In this document: positions 1-5,375 of the stretch, one piece after another
Layout of the letters: every line of letters begins with the position of its first letter
Numbering within the stretch: position 1 is the stretch's first letter
Source: CAYTCZ01 sp964436315
Lineage (GTDB): Bacteria; Actinomycetota; Thermoleophilia; Gaiellales; Gaiellaceae
Direction of reading: 5' to 3'
NCBI GenBank assembly: GCA_964436315.1
Contig: CAYTCZ010000153.1
Span: 1-8,300 of the forward strand
Length of the DNA stretch: 8,300 nt
Program-made: the position numbers and the translations under genes
Notes under the pieces: model-generated
What the model saw: only the letters and a program-made list of their open reading frames with translations
The model's database searches: none
What the model was told of the DNA's origin: nothing

Positions 1-66
1 CGATCTATCGTTATCACTTTAGACAACACAGCTGGAAAATGAGGCGCCCAAAAACGCCACAAGCCT

Positions 67-86
67 AAAAAGCCCTGCAAATGGCT
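67..86 (-). terminator. Possible weak terminator after tRNA-Thr
   Basis: On the minus strand, just past the 3' end of the tRNA, AGCC and GGCT can pair around an 8-nt loop and are followed at once by a run of T residues. A second small hairpin (GGCG/CGCC at 43-58, loop containing five T) lies further on and is followed by TCATTTT. Both stems are only 4 bp, so this is a weak call. Nothing else is recognisable in bases 1-89, which are richer in A/T than the coding parts of the window. Confidence 0.3.
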
Positions 87-89
87 ACA

Positions 90-162
90 AGCCGACGCCC
101 GGACTCGAACCGGGGACCCCTTCATTACGAGTGAAGTGCTCTACCAGCTGAGCTACGTCGGC
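90..162 (-). tRNA. tRNA-Thr (anticodon CGT)
   Basis: The minus strand folds into a complete cloverleaf. The acceptor stem is GCCGACG/CGTCGGC, the D arm is GCTC/GAGC around AGCTGGTA, the anticodon stem is CTTCA/TGAAG, and the T arm is CCCGG/CCGGG around TTCGAGT. The 7-nt anticodon loop CTCGTAA has T at position 33 and anticodon CGT, which reads the threonine codon ACG, a codon expected to be common in GC-rich genes. The body is 72 nt (91-162) plus a discriminator base, T, at 90. CCA is not encoded: the bases after the acceptor stem read TTGT, so the end must be added by the CCA-adding enzyme. Confidence 0.96.
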
Positions 163-173
163 CCGGAGCGGCC

Positions 174-179
174 AGTATA
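174..179 (-). promoter_or_regulatory. -10 box of the tRNA-Thr promoter
   Basis: TATACT on the minus strand matches the sigma-70 -10 consensus at five of six positions. It ends 11 nt before the first base of the tRNA, so transcription would begin roughly 4-6 nt upstream of the mature 5' end, a normal short tRNA leader. No good -35 hexamer is visible 16-18 nt further upstream (CAGGCG, CCAGGC or CCCAGG, depending on spacing). The box lies in the 47-nt gap after the RicT-like gene, so the tRNA may also receive read-through from it. Confidence 0.55.
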
Positions 180-209
180 GCCCTGAGTTTCCGGACGCCT
201 GGGACGCCG

Positions 210-1046
210 CTAAGAGCCGCGACGACGACCTTTGTGACCGCCTGACGTCTCTTCCTCGCCGACCTCACGACAGTCGTCGATCTTGAAGCTCATCTCCGTC
301 TCGTCATCCGCGAGCCGCACAGAACAGCTGTCCTCGAGGACCTCGTAGCGAGTGACGACGCCGCGCCCCTTTGGCGTCTCAACCCTGCGGCCCATTCGAG
401 GCGCGCGCGAGCGAAAACTCTGGTAGAGCGGGTTCTCGAAGGCGAGGCAGCATCGGAGTCGTCCGCATAGCCCCGTGATGCGACCGGAGCTGAGGGGAAG
501 ATCCTGGTCTTTCGCCATGCGCAGCGTGATGGGTTGTTCGTGTGACGGGAATCTTCGGCAGCAGTGCTTTGTGCCGCAGAGACCAACGTCGCCGCACAGT
601 CGAGCGGCCTCCCGCGGACCGACCGAGCGAAGCTCAATCTTTCTGTGAAGCTTCTTGGAGAGCGCTCGCTGGAGAACTCCCACGTCTGGCTTCTTCCCCT
701 CGTAGCTCAGCACGACCCGCGAGCCATCGAAGACGACCTCGGAAGAGATTGGCTTGATCTCGAGGTCATCCTCGGCAATCAGCTCTCTGAACGCGGTCAT
801 CGCGAACGCAGCCTCGCGTCGGTTTTCGGTCACCGTTTCCTTGTCGAGATCGGTCGCGCGCCGGACGACTTTCTTGAGCAAGCGCTGATCCTCCTCGGGT
901 TCGTGATTCGCCTGGACGACTCGCCCGAACTCCTGGCCACGGGACGTCTGGCAGATGACGCGCTCGTTCCAGGCGAGATCAAGACCGCCAGCGTCGAAGG
1001 AATAGACCTTCCCGCCCGGCGAGAAGACAACGCCGACAACCTCCAT
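210..1046 (-). CDS. ricT: PSP1 domain protein, RicT/YaaT-like
   Basis: A 278-residue protein of the PSP1/YaaT family. In Bacillus the homologue RicT forms a complex with RicA and RicF that carries Fe-S clusters and promotes RNase Y-dependent mRNA maturation, competence, sporulation and biofilm formation. The family-defining part is the cysteine-rich centre: C151, C157, C162-C163 and, after a spacer, C194, C199-C200 in a GLCGRLRCC motif, the kind of residues that bind Fe-S clusters in RicT. The N-terminal half (about 1-140) begins VVGVVFSPGGKVYSFDAG, as is usual for the family. The tail (about 265-278) is basic and probably disordered. ATG is 2 nt after the holB stop, so translational coupling is likely; I see no clear Shine-Dalgarno sequence. 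The order tmk-holB-ricT is also seen in Bacillus. RicA and RicF are not in this window, so its role here is inferred. Confidence 0.88.
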   Translation of the reverse strand: MEVVGVVFSPGGKVYSFDAGGLDLAWNERVICQTSRGQEFGRVVQANHEPEEDQRLLKKVVRRATDLDKETVTENRREAAFAMTAFRELIAEDDLEIKPISSEVVFDGSRVVLSYEGKKPDVGVLQRALSKKLHRKIELRSVGPREAARLCGDVGLCGTKHCCRRFPSHEQPITLRMAKDQDLPLSSGRITGLCGRLRCCLAFENPLYQSFRSRAPRMGRRVETPKGRGVVTRYEVLEDSCSVRLADDETEMSFKIDDCREVGEEETSGGHKGRRRGS

Positions 1047-1048
1047 CG

Positions 1049-2128
1049 CTACATCATGCCAGCGGGCCGCAGGCTGCCATGTAGCACTTGCCGAAGTCTG
1101 ACGAAGAGCGCTTCGAGCGCCAGGCTCGGCTGAACGTTGAACTCCTCGAATGTCCGCCAGGTCTCACGCAGGATCTCGGCCGCTTCTTCAGCGGCCAGGG
1201 CCCGCGCATCATTTGCGTCCGCGACGAGTGTCTCCAAGAAGTCGGAGTTGTGCACGGCCTCGGTCGCGCCTGCCGAGGCAACGACAACATCTCGGTACCA
1301 CGCCGAGAGGAGATCGAGCGTATCCATGATCTCCTCCCGCTCTGCACCTCGACGAGCCCGGGCCGCTCGCTGCTCCAGTCGTCGATCATGTTCTTCTTCG
1401 GGCACCGCAGCTTCGACGCGTTCGCGTGCACGCTCGCCGCGCTCACGCGCCAGGTTCATCACCACCCGCTCTGCTGCACCGGCGTCGAATTCGGGTTCGA
1501 GATAGACGGATCGGGCCAACTGAATCAACTCGTTCCGGCGCTCTCCGACCTCCGGGTCAACGAGTCGTCTTGCCCTGTCAAGGCGCCCGGCGGCAACGCG
1601 CGTCAGAGCTTCGAGTTCCTCTCCCTGGACGCCTTCCACCTCGAGGAGATCTCGTATCGCCCGATTCGAGAGCCGACGAAAAGGGACATGCTGGCACCGC
1701 GACCGGATCGTCTCGGGCACCGGCCCGAGGTCGTCCGCAGTGAGAACGATGACCGCATAGTCCGGTGGCTCCTCGAGATCCTTGAGCAGCGCGTCCGCCG
1801 CGTCTTCGTTCAGGTAGTCGGCTCCGAGTATCAGATAGACGCGGCGATCCGCCTCGAACGGACGCATGTGAAGGTCTCGCCGAAGGTCTCTGATCGGATC
1901 GATCCGGATCTGGTCTCCCAGCGGCTCCAAAATGTAGAGATCCGGGTGAGCCTCGTGTTCTACTCGCGTCGGATCACCGAGGAGTTCCCCGGCAAAAGCG
2001 ATCGCGGCAGTGCGCTTACCAACTCCCGGCGGCCCGAAGAATAGATAGGCATGGGCAGGAGCTTCGAGGGCTCTCGCGAGGAGGCGCTTGGCCTCGTCCT
2101 GCTCAGGGAAGGTCGCGAACGCGCTCAT
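1049..2128 (-). CDS. holB: DNA polymerase III subunit delta prime (clamp loader)
   Basis: A 359-residue AAA+ protein, slightly longer than E. coli delta prime (334). Delta prime is the rigid stator of the clamp loader that places the beta clamp on DNA. Visible motifs are a P-loop GPPGVGKRT (32-40), the family signature NEDAADALLKDLEEPP (107-122) and the SRC motif (143-145) that supplies the arginine finger to the neighbouring subunit. About residues 220-260 are highly charged, Arg/Glu-rich and probably helical, and the C-terminal collar domain follows. The four-cysteine zinc module usually present between the P-loop helix and the HPD segment is absent: only about ten residues separate GELL from HPDLYIL, and C145 is the only cysteine in the protein. 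The ATG lies 26 nt inside the 3' end of tmk, showing tight operon packing. The charged sector separates it from DnaX, which would carry its own longer tail. Confidence 0.93.
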   Translation of the reverse strand: MSAFATFPEQDEAKRLLARALEAPAHAYLFFGPPGVGKRTAAIAFAGELLGDPTRVEHEAHPDLYILEPLGDQIRIDPIRDLRRDLHMRPFEADRRVYLILGADYLNEDAADALLKDLEEPPDYAVIVLTADDLGPVPETIRSRCQHVPFRRLSNRAIRDLLEVEGVQGEELEALTRVAAGRLDRARRLVDPEVGERRNELIQLARSVYLEPEFDAGAAERVVMNLARERGERARERVEAAVPEEEHDRRLEQRAARARRGAEREEIMDTLDLLSAWYRDVVVASAGATEAVHNSDFLETLVADANDARALAAEEAAEILRETWRTFEEFNVQPSLALEALFVRLRQVLHGSLRPAGMM

Positions 2129-2699
2129 AAACTACTCGGGAGATTTGCTCGGGATCCTGCGCGCCGTCAAGTAGGACGATACGATCGGGAAACCGCTGTG
2201 CGAGTTGTTGATATGCGTCGCTGACCACTGCCGAGAACTCGCCACCGGCCTGTTCCATTCGATCGCGATCTCCCCCTCGGCGTTTCGCCGCCTCCCCGGG
2301 TGACAGCGAGAGCAGGAAGGTGCGATCGGGAAGGAGTCCTCGTATCAGTGGGAGATTCAAGTCCAGAACCAGGTCGAGCCCGAGGCCCCGACCGAGGCCC
2401 TGGTAGGCGAGCGACGAGTCCAGGTATCGATCGCAGACGACGTCTTTGCCAACTTCGAGCGCCGGTCGGATGACCTCGTCGACGAGTTGAGCTCGCGCGG
2501 CGACGAAAAGTGCCGCCTCAGCTAGGGGAGCGACCTCGCGGTCGCGTAAGAGGAGGTCTCGTATTTTCTCGCCCAGCTCGGTGCCGCCGGGCTCGCGCGT
2601 CTCGAGAACGTCGCGTCCATCGGCTCGCAGCCGCTCCGCTAGAAGTCGAGCCTGGGTGGTCTTGCCTGAGCCGTCGACGCCCTCAAAGGTGACGAACAT
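2103..2699 (-). CDS. tmk: Thymidylate kinase
   Basis: A 198-residue dTMP kinase, the usual bacterial length, which converts dTMP and ATP to dTDP in the cytoplasm for dTTP synthesis. Motifs run in the expected order: FEGVDGSGKTTQ P-loop (5-16), REPGGT (35-40), the DRY..SS.AYQ nucleoside-binding motif (90-100), and an Arg-rich LID (139-150) ending DRMEQ. The P-loop lacks an arginine while the LID is basic, as in the type II bacterial enzymes. The open frame continues upstream to 2936, but that part lies antisense to the epimerase gene and has no family similarity; the ATG at 2697-2699 places FVTFEG right at the N-terminus as in homologues. No Shine-Dalgarno sequence precedes it. The gene ends inside holB and shares a 91-bp upstream gap with the divergent epimerase gene. 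Confidence 0.95.
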   Translation of the reverse strand: MFVTFEGVDGSGKTTQARLLAERLRADGRDVLETREPGGTELGEKIRDLLLRDREVAPLAEAALFVAARAQLVDEVIRPALEVGKDVVCDRYLDSSLAYQGLGRGLGLDLVLDLNLPLIRGLLPDRTFLLSLSPGEAAKRRGGDRDRMEQAGGEFSAVVSDAYQQLAQRFPDRIVLLDGAQDPEQISRVVYERVRDLP

Positions 2700-2707
2700 T
2701 CGACGGG

Positions 2708-2713
2708 AGGCTA
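2708..2713 (-). promoter_or_regulatory. Possible proximal -10 box for leaderless tmk
   Basis: TAGCCT on the minus strand fits the TANNNT core of a -10 element and ends 8 nt before the tmk ATG, the distance expected if tmk mRNA began at or next to its start codon. This would explain the absence of a Shine-Dalgarno sequence. The region 17 nt further upstream (TCGGTA) is not a convincing -35. It competes with the better-supported distal candidate at 2778-2807. Confidence 0.22.
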
Positions 2714-2752
2714 GATGATTCGCTTCCCGGTACCGAGGTGACCTCCGGTAGC

Positions 2753-2782
2753 TTGGGTGACCCCCGAAGGCCCGACTACGAT
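2753..2782 (+). promoter_or_regulatory. Candidate galE promoter (leaderless)
   Basis: TTGGGT (2753-2758) and TACGAT (2777-2782) are separated by 18 nt and resemble sigma-70 -35 and -10 elements, each matching about four of six positions. The GTG start of the epimerase begins only 8 nt after the -10 box, so the transcript would start at or within about two bases of the initiation codon. No Shine-Dalgarno sequence is present, which fits leaderless translation, a common mode in actinobacteria. Confidence 0.42.
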
Positions 2783-2807
2783 ACGGCGCCGTGCGTGCAA
2801 TGGTCAC
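2778..2807 (-). promoter_or_regulatory. Candidate distal tmk promoter overlapping the galE promoter
   Basis: On the minus strand GTGACC (2807-2802) and TATCGT (2783-2778) are 18 nt apart, each with about four of six consensus matches. The -10 hexamer is almost the same base pairs as the galE -10 box read on the opposite strand. Transcription would begin near 2771 and give tmk a leader of about 70 nt. No ribosome binding site sits close to the tmk start in that leader. Confidence 0.33.
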
Positions 2808-3705
2808 CGGCGGAGCTGGATTCATCGGCTCCCACGTCGTCGACGCACTTGTCGAGCGTGGCGACGAGGTGCTCGCGTTCGACGACCTGTCCAACGGGAA
2901 ACAGGCGAACGTCAACGCCAGCGCCCGACTCGTCAAGGCCGATATCCGAGACCGCGACGCGGTAGCTCAAGCGTTCGGCGAGCTTCGACCAGAGGTCTGC
3001 TTCCATCTGGCTGCCCAGGCCGACGTCCGGGTCTCGGTGGAGCGCCCCGACTTCGACGCCGACGTCAACGTACTCGGAACGATCTGTCTCCTCGAGGTCG
3101 CCCGCCGGCACGAGTGCCAGATCGTCTTCACGTCGACCGGGGGAGCGATCTACGGAGAGTGCGACCGACCGGCGCCGGAGGACGCGGAACGGCTTCCACT
3201 CGCGCCCTACGGAACGGCGAAGCTCGCTGGCGAGGAGTACCTCTCGATGTACAACCGCCTATACGGGACCTCCCACGTATCACTCCGGCTCGGCAACGTC
3301 TACGGGCCCCGCCAAGACCCGCACGGAGAGGCCGGCGTCGTCGCGATCTTCCTCGGCCGCCTCGCTCACGGTGAAGCTCCCCACATCTACGGAGACGGCC
3401 GCCAGACGCGCGATTACATCTATGTCGGCGATGTCGTCGCCGCCACCCTGGCGGCCTCCGGCCATGACGGGGGAACGTTCAACGTGGGAACCGGGAAGGA
3501 AACGTCGGTTCTCGAGCTGCTCGACGGGTGTCTCACGGCGGCCGGAGTGACGATCGAGCCGGTGTTCGAGCCACCGAGACTTGGAGAGCTGGCCCGGAGC
3601 GTTCTCGACCCCGGCCTGGCGGCCAAGGAGCTCGGCTTCCGAGCCAAGACCGACCTTGTAGCAGGTCTCGCGAGCACCTGGGGTTTCATCGGCCGGGAGG
3701 AGTGA
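2791..3705 (+). CDS. galE: GalE-like NAD-dependent sugar-nucleotide epimerase
   Basis: A 304-residue extended short-chain dehydrogenase/reductase. The Rossmann nucleotide-binding motif GGAGFIG is at 7-13, the HLAAQADV segment at 72-79, the catalytic serine/threonine in FTSTGGAIYGE (113-123), the YxxxK pair at Y140/K144, and the sugar-nucleotide binding stretch LGNVYGPRQ at 167-175. Length and motifs fit UDP-glucose 4-epimerase and its close relatives, which interconvert UDP-glucose and UDP-galactose using bound NAD. UDP-GlcNAc, UDP-glucuronate or dTDP-sugar substrates cannot be excluded from sequence alone. The start is either GTG at 2791 or ATG at 2800, three codons later; I chose GTG because it sits 8 nt after a -10-like box. 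The LytR_C gene begins 19 nt after the stop, so the two are probably co-transcribed, which points toward cell-envelope polysaccharide. Confidence 0.9.
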   Translation: MRAMVTGGAGFIGSHVVDALVERGDEVLAFDDLSNGKQANVNASARLVKADIRDRDAVAQAFGELRPEVCFHLAAQADVRVSVERPDFDADVNVLGTICLLEVARRHECQIVFTSTGGAIYGECDRPAPEDAERLPLAPYGTAKLAGEEYLSMYNRLYGTSHVSLRLGNVYGPRQDPHGEAGVVAIFLGRLAHGEAPHIYGDGRQTRDYIYVGDVVAATLAASGHDGGTFNVGTGKETSVLELLDGCLTAAGVTIEPVFEPPRLGELARSVLDPGLAAKELGFRAKTDLVAGLASTWGFIGREE

Positions 3706-3724
3706 AATCTCGCGAGTCGAAGTA

Positions 3725-4264
3725 GTGCGACTCGTGGATCACCCCGCTCACTTGACGGCTTTTCGACCCCGGCGGTCCGCGACCACGCTGATCGCAGGGA
3801 TCGCCGCCTTCGAACTCGTCCTACTCATCGTGGCGGCCGTCGTGATTTTCGGAAAACCATTCGCCGGTGAGGTAGAGAAAGTCGCCGAGGAGAATCTCGC
3901 CGAGGCGCTCGCTGAGCCGGTCGGCGGCGAGGCCCAGCCGGCGACGAAGGGGAAGCAGGCGGGCGCGACACCAAAGCTCGAGCGAAGCGAGACCTCGGTC
4001 CTCATCCTGAACGGCAATGGTCGATCCGGCGCAGCAAACGAGGCCGCCGGAGTCGTCAAGGGGCTCGAGTACGTGCTGGCGGGTACTGGAGACGCGCCGC
4101 GAGGCAACGTCAAGCGTTCGGTTGTCATGTTTCGGGAGGGCTATAGGGGCGAGGCGCAGCGCCTGGCGAGCGACGTCCGCGTGAAACGGGTCATGCCGCT
4201 CGACGGCTTGAAACCGAGGGATCTGCGCGGTGCACACGTCGTGCTGATGCTCGGGAAGCGCTAA
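3725..4264 (+). CDS. Membrane-anchored LytR_C domain protein
   Basis: A 179-residue protein with a short basic N-terminus (RPRR, 14-17), one transmembrane helix (about 21-42), an Ala/Glu-rich linker (about 50-88) and a C-terminal LytR_C (LytR/CpsA C-terminal) domain at about 90-177. The domain opens SVLILNGNGRSGAANEAA and ends GAHVVLMLG, both typical. There is no LCP phosphotransferase domain, so this is a stand-alone LytR_C protein, like mycobacterial VirR and Cei, which act in envelope maintenance. The positive-inside rule places the domain outside the membrane. The start is a GTG; a GGGAGGAG sequence lies inside the end of the upstream gene, 22 nt away, too far to be ideal, and a second GTG in frame at 3734 is an alternative. 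The exact partner or ligand is unknown. Confidence 0.8.
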   Translation: MRLVDHPAHLTAFRPRRSATTLIAGIAAFELVLLIVAAVVIFGKPFAGEVEKVAEENLAEALAEPVGGEAQPATKGKQAGATPKLERSETSVLILNGNGRSGAANEAAGVVKGLEYVLAGTGDAPRGNVKRSVVMFREGYRGEAQRLASDVRVKRVMPLDGLKPRDLRGAHVVLMLGKR

Positions 4265-4266
4265 CA

Positions 4267-4287
4267 CGCTTTCCGGCCCCGAAAGCG
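4267..4287 (+). terminator. Hairpin after the LytR_C gene
   Basis: CGCTTTC and GAAAGCG form a perfect 7-bp stem with a 7-nt loop, starting 2 nt after the stop codon of the LytR_C gene. No T run follows on either strand, so it is not a classical intrinsic terminator. It may be a U-less terminator or an mRNA 3'-end stabiliser. Its place between a stop codon and the next promoter supports an end-of-transcript role. Confidence 0.45.
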
Positions 4288-4414
4288 GCAGACACAGCTC
4301 ATTACCCGCCCCGATAACAAAGCCTTTACATTGGCCAAAAGACGTCGTCACCTGCGTCCGGCACACTCCTCACCGGTGCGACGCCTTCAAAAGTCTGCGC
4401 GGACCCAGTTCAAT

Positions 4415-4444
4415 TTGACCGTTCGCGTGAGACCTCACTATCAT
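4415..4444 (+). promoter_or_regulatory. Promoter of the anchored stalk-protein gene
   Basis: TTGACC (4415-4420) and TATCAT (4439-4444), 18 nt apart, match five and four of six positions of the sigma-70 -35 and -10 consensus. This is the best promoter in the window. Transcription would start near 4451, and the first in-frame initiation codon after it is GTG at 4475. This promoter therefore rules against longer upstream starts for that gene. GAGGG at 4454-4458 is a possible but rather distant ribosome binding site. Confidence 0.6.
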
Positions 4445-4474
4445 CCCTCCGCTGAGGGCCGCCCCGTCGTATTC

Positions 4475-5197
4475 GTGCATCGGATCGGGAACATCAAACG
4501 CTGGACCGGCGCGCTAGTCGCTGTCGTCGTCCTAGCCTTGCTCGCCGCCTCGCCGGCGGCGGGGGCGAGCGGCTGCGGTCAGAAGATCGTCGACGACTGG
4601 TTCGAGGACGGGCGCGTTGACAAGGTCTACGCGATCAAGTGCTATCGCGCGGCGCTGAAGCTCCTGCCGGAGGACGCGCAGAACTACTCGAGTGCACCGG
4701 ACGAGATCAATCGAGCGCTCCAAGACGCGATTCGCCAGAAGCAGGAGGAAGAGGCGGCAAAGGCGGCGGCAGCCGAGGCTGAGCAGCAGGCCGCCGAGGC
4801 CCCCGGCGACCCACCTCCCGCTCCGCCAAGCGAGCCGGCCGAACCTGAGCGACAGGACGAGGGAAACCAGGAGCCACAAGAATCCGAGGCGCAGGCCGAC
4901 GAACCCGAGGTCGAGGAGTCGTCAGCGGTCGGCGGCCCCGACTCCGACGTCGACCCACCACCCCCGCCGCCTGAGACCGAATCGACGACCAGCGACGTCT
5001 TGGGCACGACCGCCGAAGAAGAGGAGACAGCGGAGGACACAAACGGGCGCGTCGGAGAGGCGATCGGCAAGCTTGGCTCCGGTAGCGCGGACTCGGTCCC
5101 CGTCCCGCTCCTCATCATCGGGGGCCTCGCCCTCGCTCTTCTCGCAGCCGGCGGGGCGGCTTTGGTCGCCCGACGACTCAAGGCGCGAAATCAGTAG
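4475..5197 (+). CDS. Uncharacterised exported protein with C-terminal membrane anchor
   Basis: I do not recognise a named family. Starting at GTG 4475 gives 240 residues. Residues 1-31 are a signal peptide: basic start, hydrophobic run LVAVVVLALLA, and an A-G-A cleavage site. ASGC at 31-34 is only a poor lipobox. Residues 34-82 form a compact domain with two cysteines, C34 and C56, likely a disulfide, and a GRVDKVY..KCYRAAL segment. Then come a Lys/Glu/Ala helix (about 83-107), an acidic proline-rich low-complexity stalk (about 110-192, with six prolines at 161-166), a transmembrane helix (about 209-232) and a basic tail RRLKARNQ. The expected topology is outside domain, stalk, membrane anchor, short cytoplasmic tail. 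The frame is open back to a TTG at 4331, but that stretch contains the promoter. I recall similar short two-cysteine proteins in Thermoleophilia, unverified. Function unknown; a surface or envelope role is inferred. Confidence 0.75.
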   Translation: MHRIGNIKRWTGALVAVVVLALLAASPAAGASGCGQKIVDDWFEDGRVDKVYAIKCYRAALKLLPEDAQNYSSAPDEINRALQDAIRQKQEEEAAKAAAAEAEQQAAEAPGDPPPAPPSEPAEPERQDEGNQEPQESEAQADEPEVEESSAVGGPDSDVDPPPPPPETESTTSDVLGTTAEEEETAEDTNGRVGEAIGKLGSGSADSVPVPLLIIGGLALALLAAGGAALVARRLKARNQ

Positions 5198-5375
5198 AAG
5201 GCGCTACGTGCGCACGGCTTTCGCAGCCCGCCGGCTAGATTCGCTCGTCAATCGGCGATGAATGGCAGGCGGGCGAGAGCGGCGATCGGCTCCGTCCGGC
5301 CGTCGTTCTACTGTGTGATTCCCCTTTGGCGGAGAGGCCGTAGGGAACTGGCGACTCGATACTCTTGGAGGAACT
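5198..5375 (+). other. nrdJ upstream region
   Basis: This 178-nt gap separates the anchored-protein gene from nrdJ and contains no gene. Partial pairing is possible, for example CTCGTC near 5244 with GGCGAG near 5273 (one G-U pair), and CGGCC near 5298 with GGCCG near 5336. I could not identify the conserved B12 box or other core of a cobalamin riboswitch, nor a clear pair of NrdR boxes. TAGATT (5236-5241) could be a -10 box, but it lacks a good -35 partner. Confidence 0.4.
5367..5371 (+). promoter_or_regulatory. Shine-Dalgarno sequence of nrdJ
   Basis: GGAGG ends 4 nt before the ATG at 5376, the only strong, well-placed ribosome binding site in the window. It fixes the nrdJ start and suggests efficient translation. 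Confidence 0.85.

Noticed and set aside
1088..2044. A 318-codon plus-strand open frame opposite holB, with a similar long frame at 564-1133 opposite the RicT-like gene
   Set aside because: Both are antisense shadows: G/C third-position bias in the true genes removes stop codons on the opposite strand. The translations show no family motif, and the minus-strand products are unmistakable.
2700..2936. A 79-codon upstream extension of tmk
   Set aside because: It runs antisense through the 5' end of the epimerase gene. The family's FVTFEGVDGSGKT start sits directly after the ATG at 2699, and the extension has no kinase-like sequence.
4331..4474. N-terminal extension of the anchored protein from TTG 4331
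   Set aside because: The segment carries a good -35/-10 pair, encodes an unstructured basic stretch, and would bury the signal peptide.
5290..5350. CTACTGTGTGATTCCCC resembles part of a cobalamin riboswitch core, attractive ahead of a B12-dependent enzyme
   Set aside because: The other obligatory pieces, including the B12 box, could not be found on either side, so the likeness is too short to support a riboswitch.
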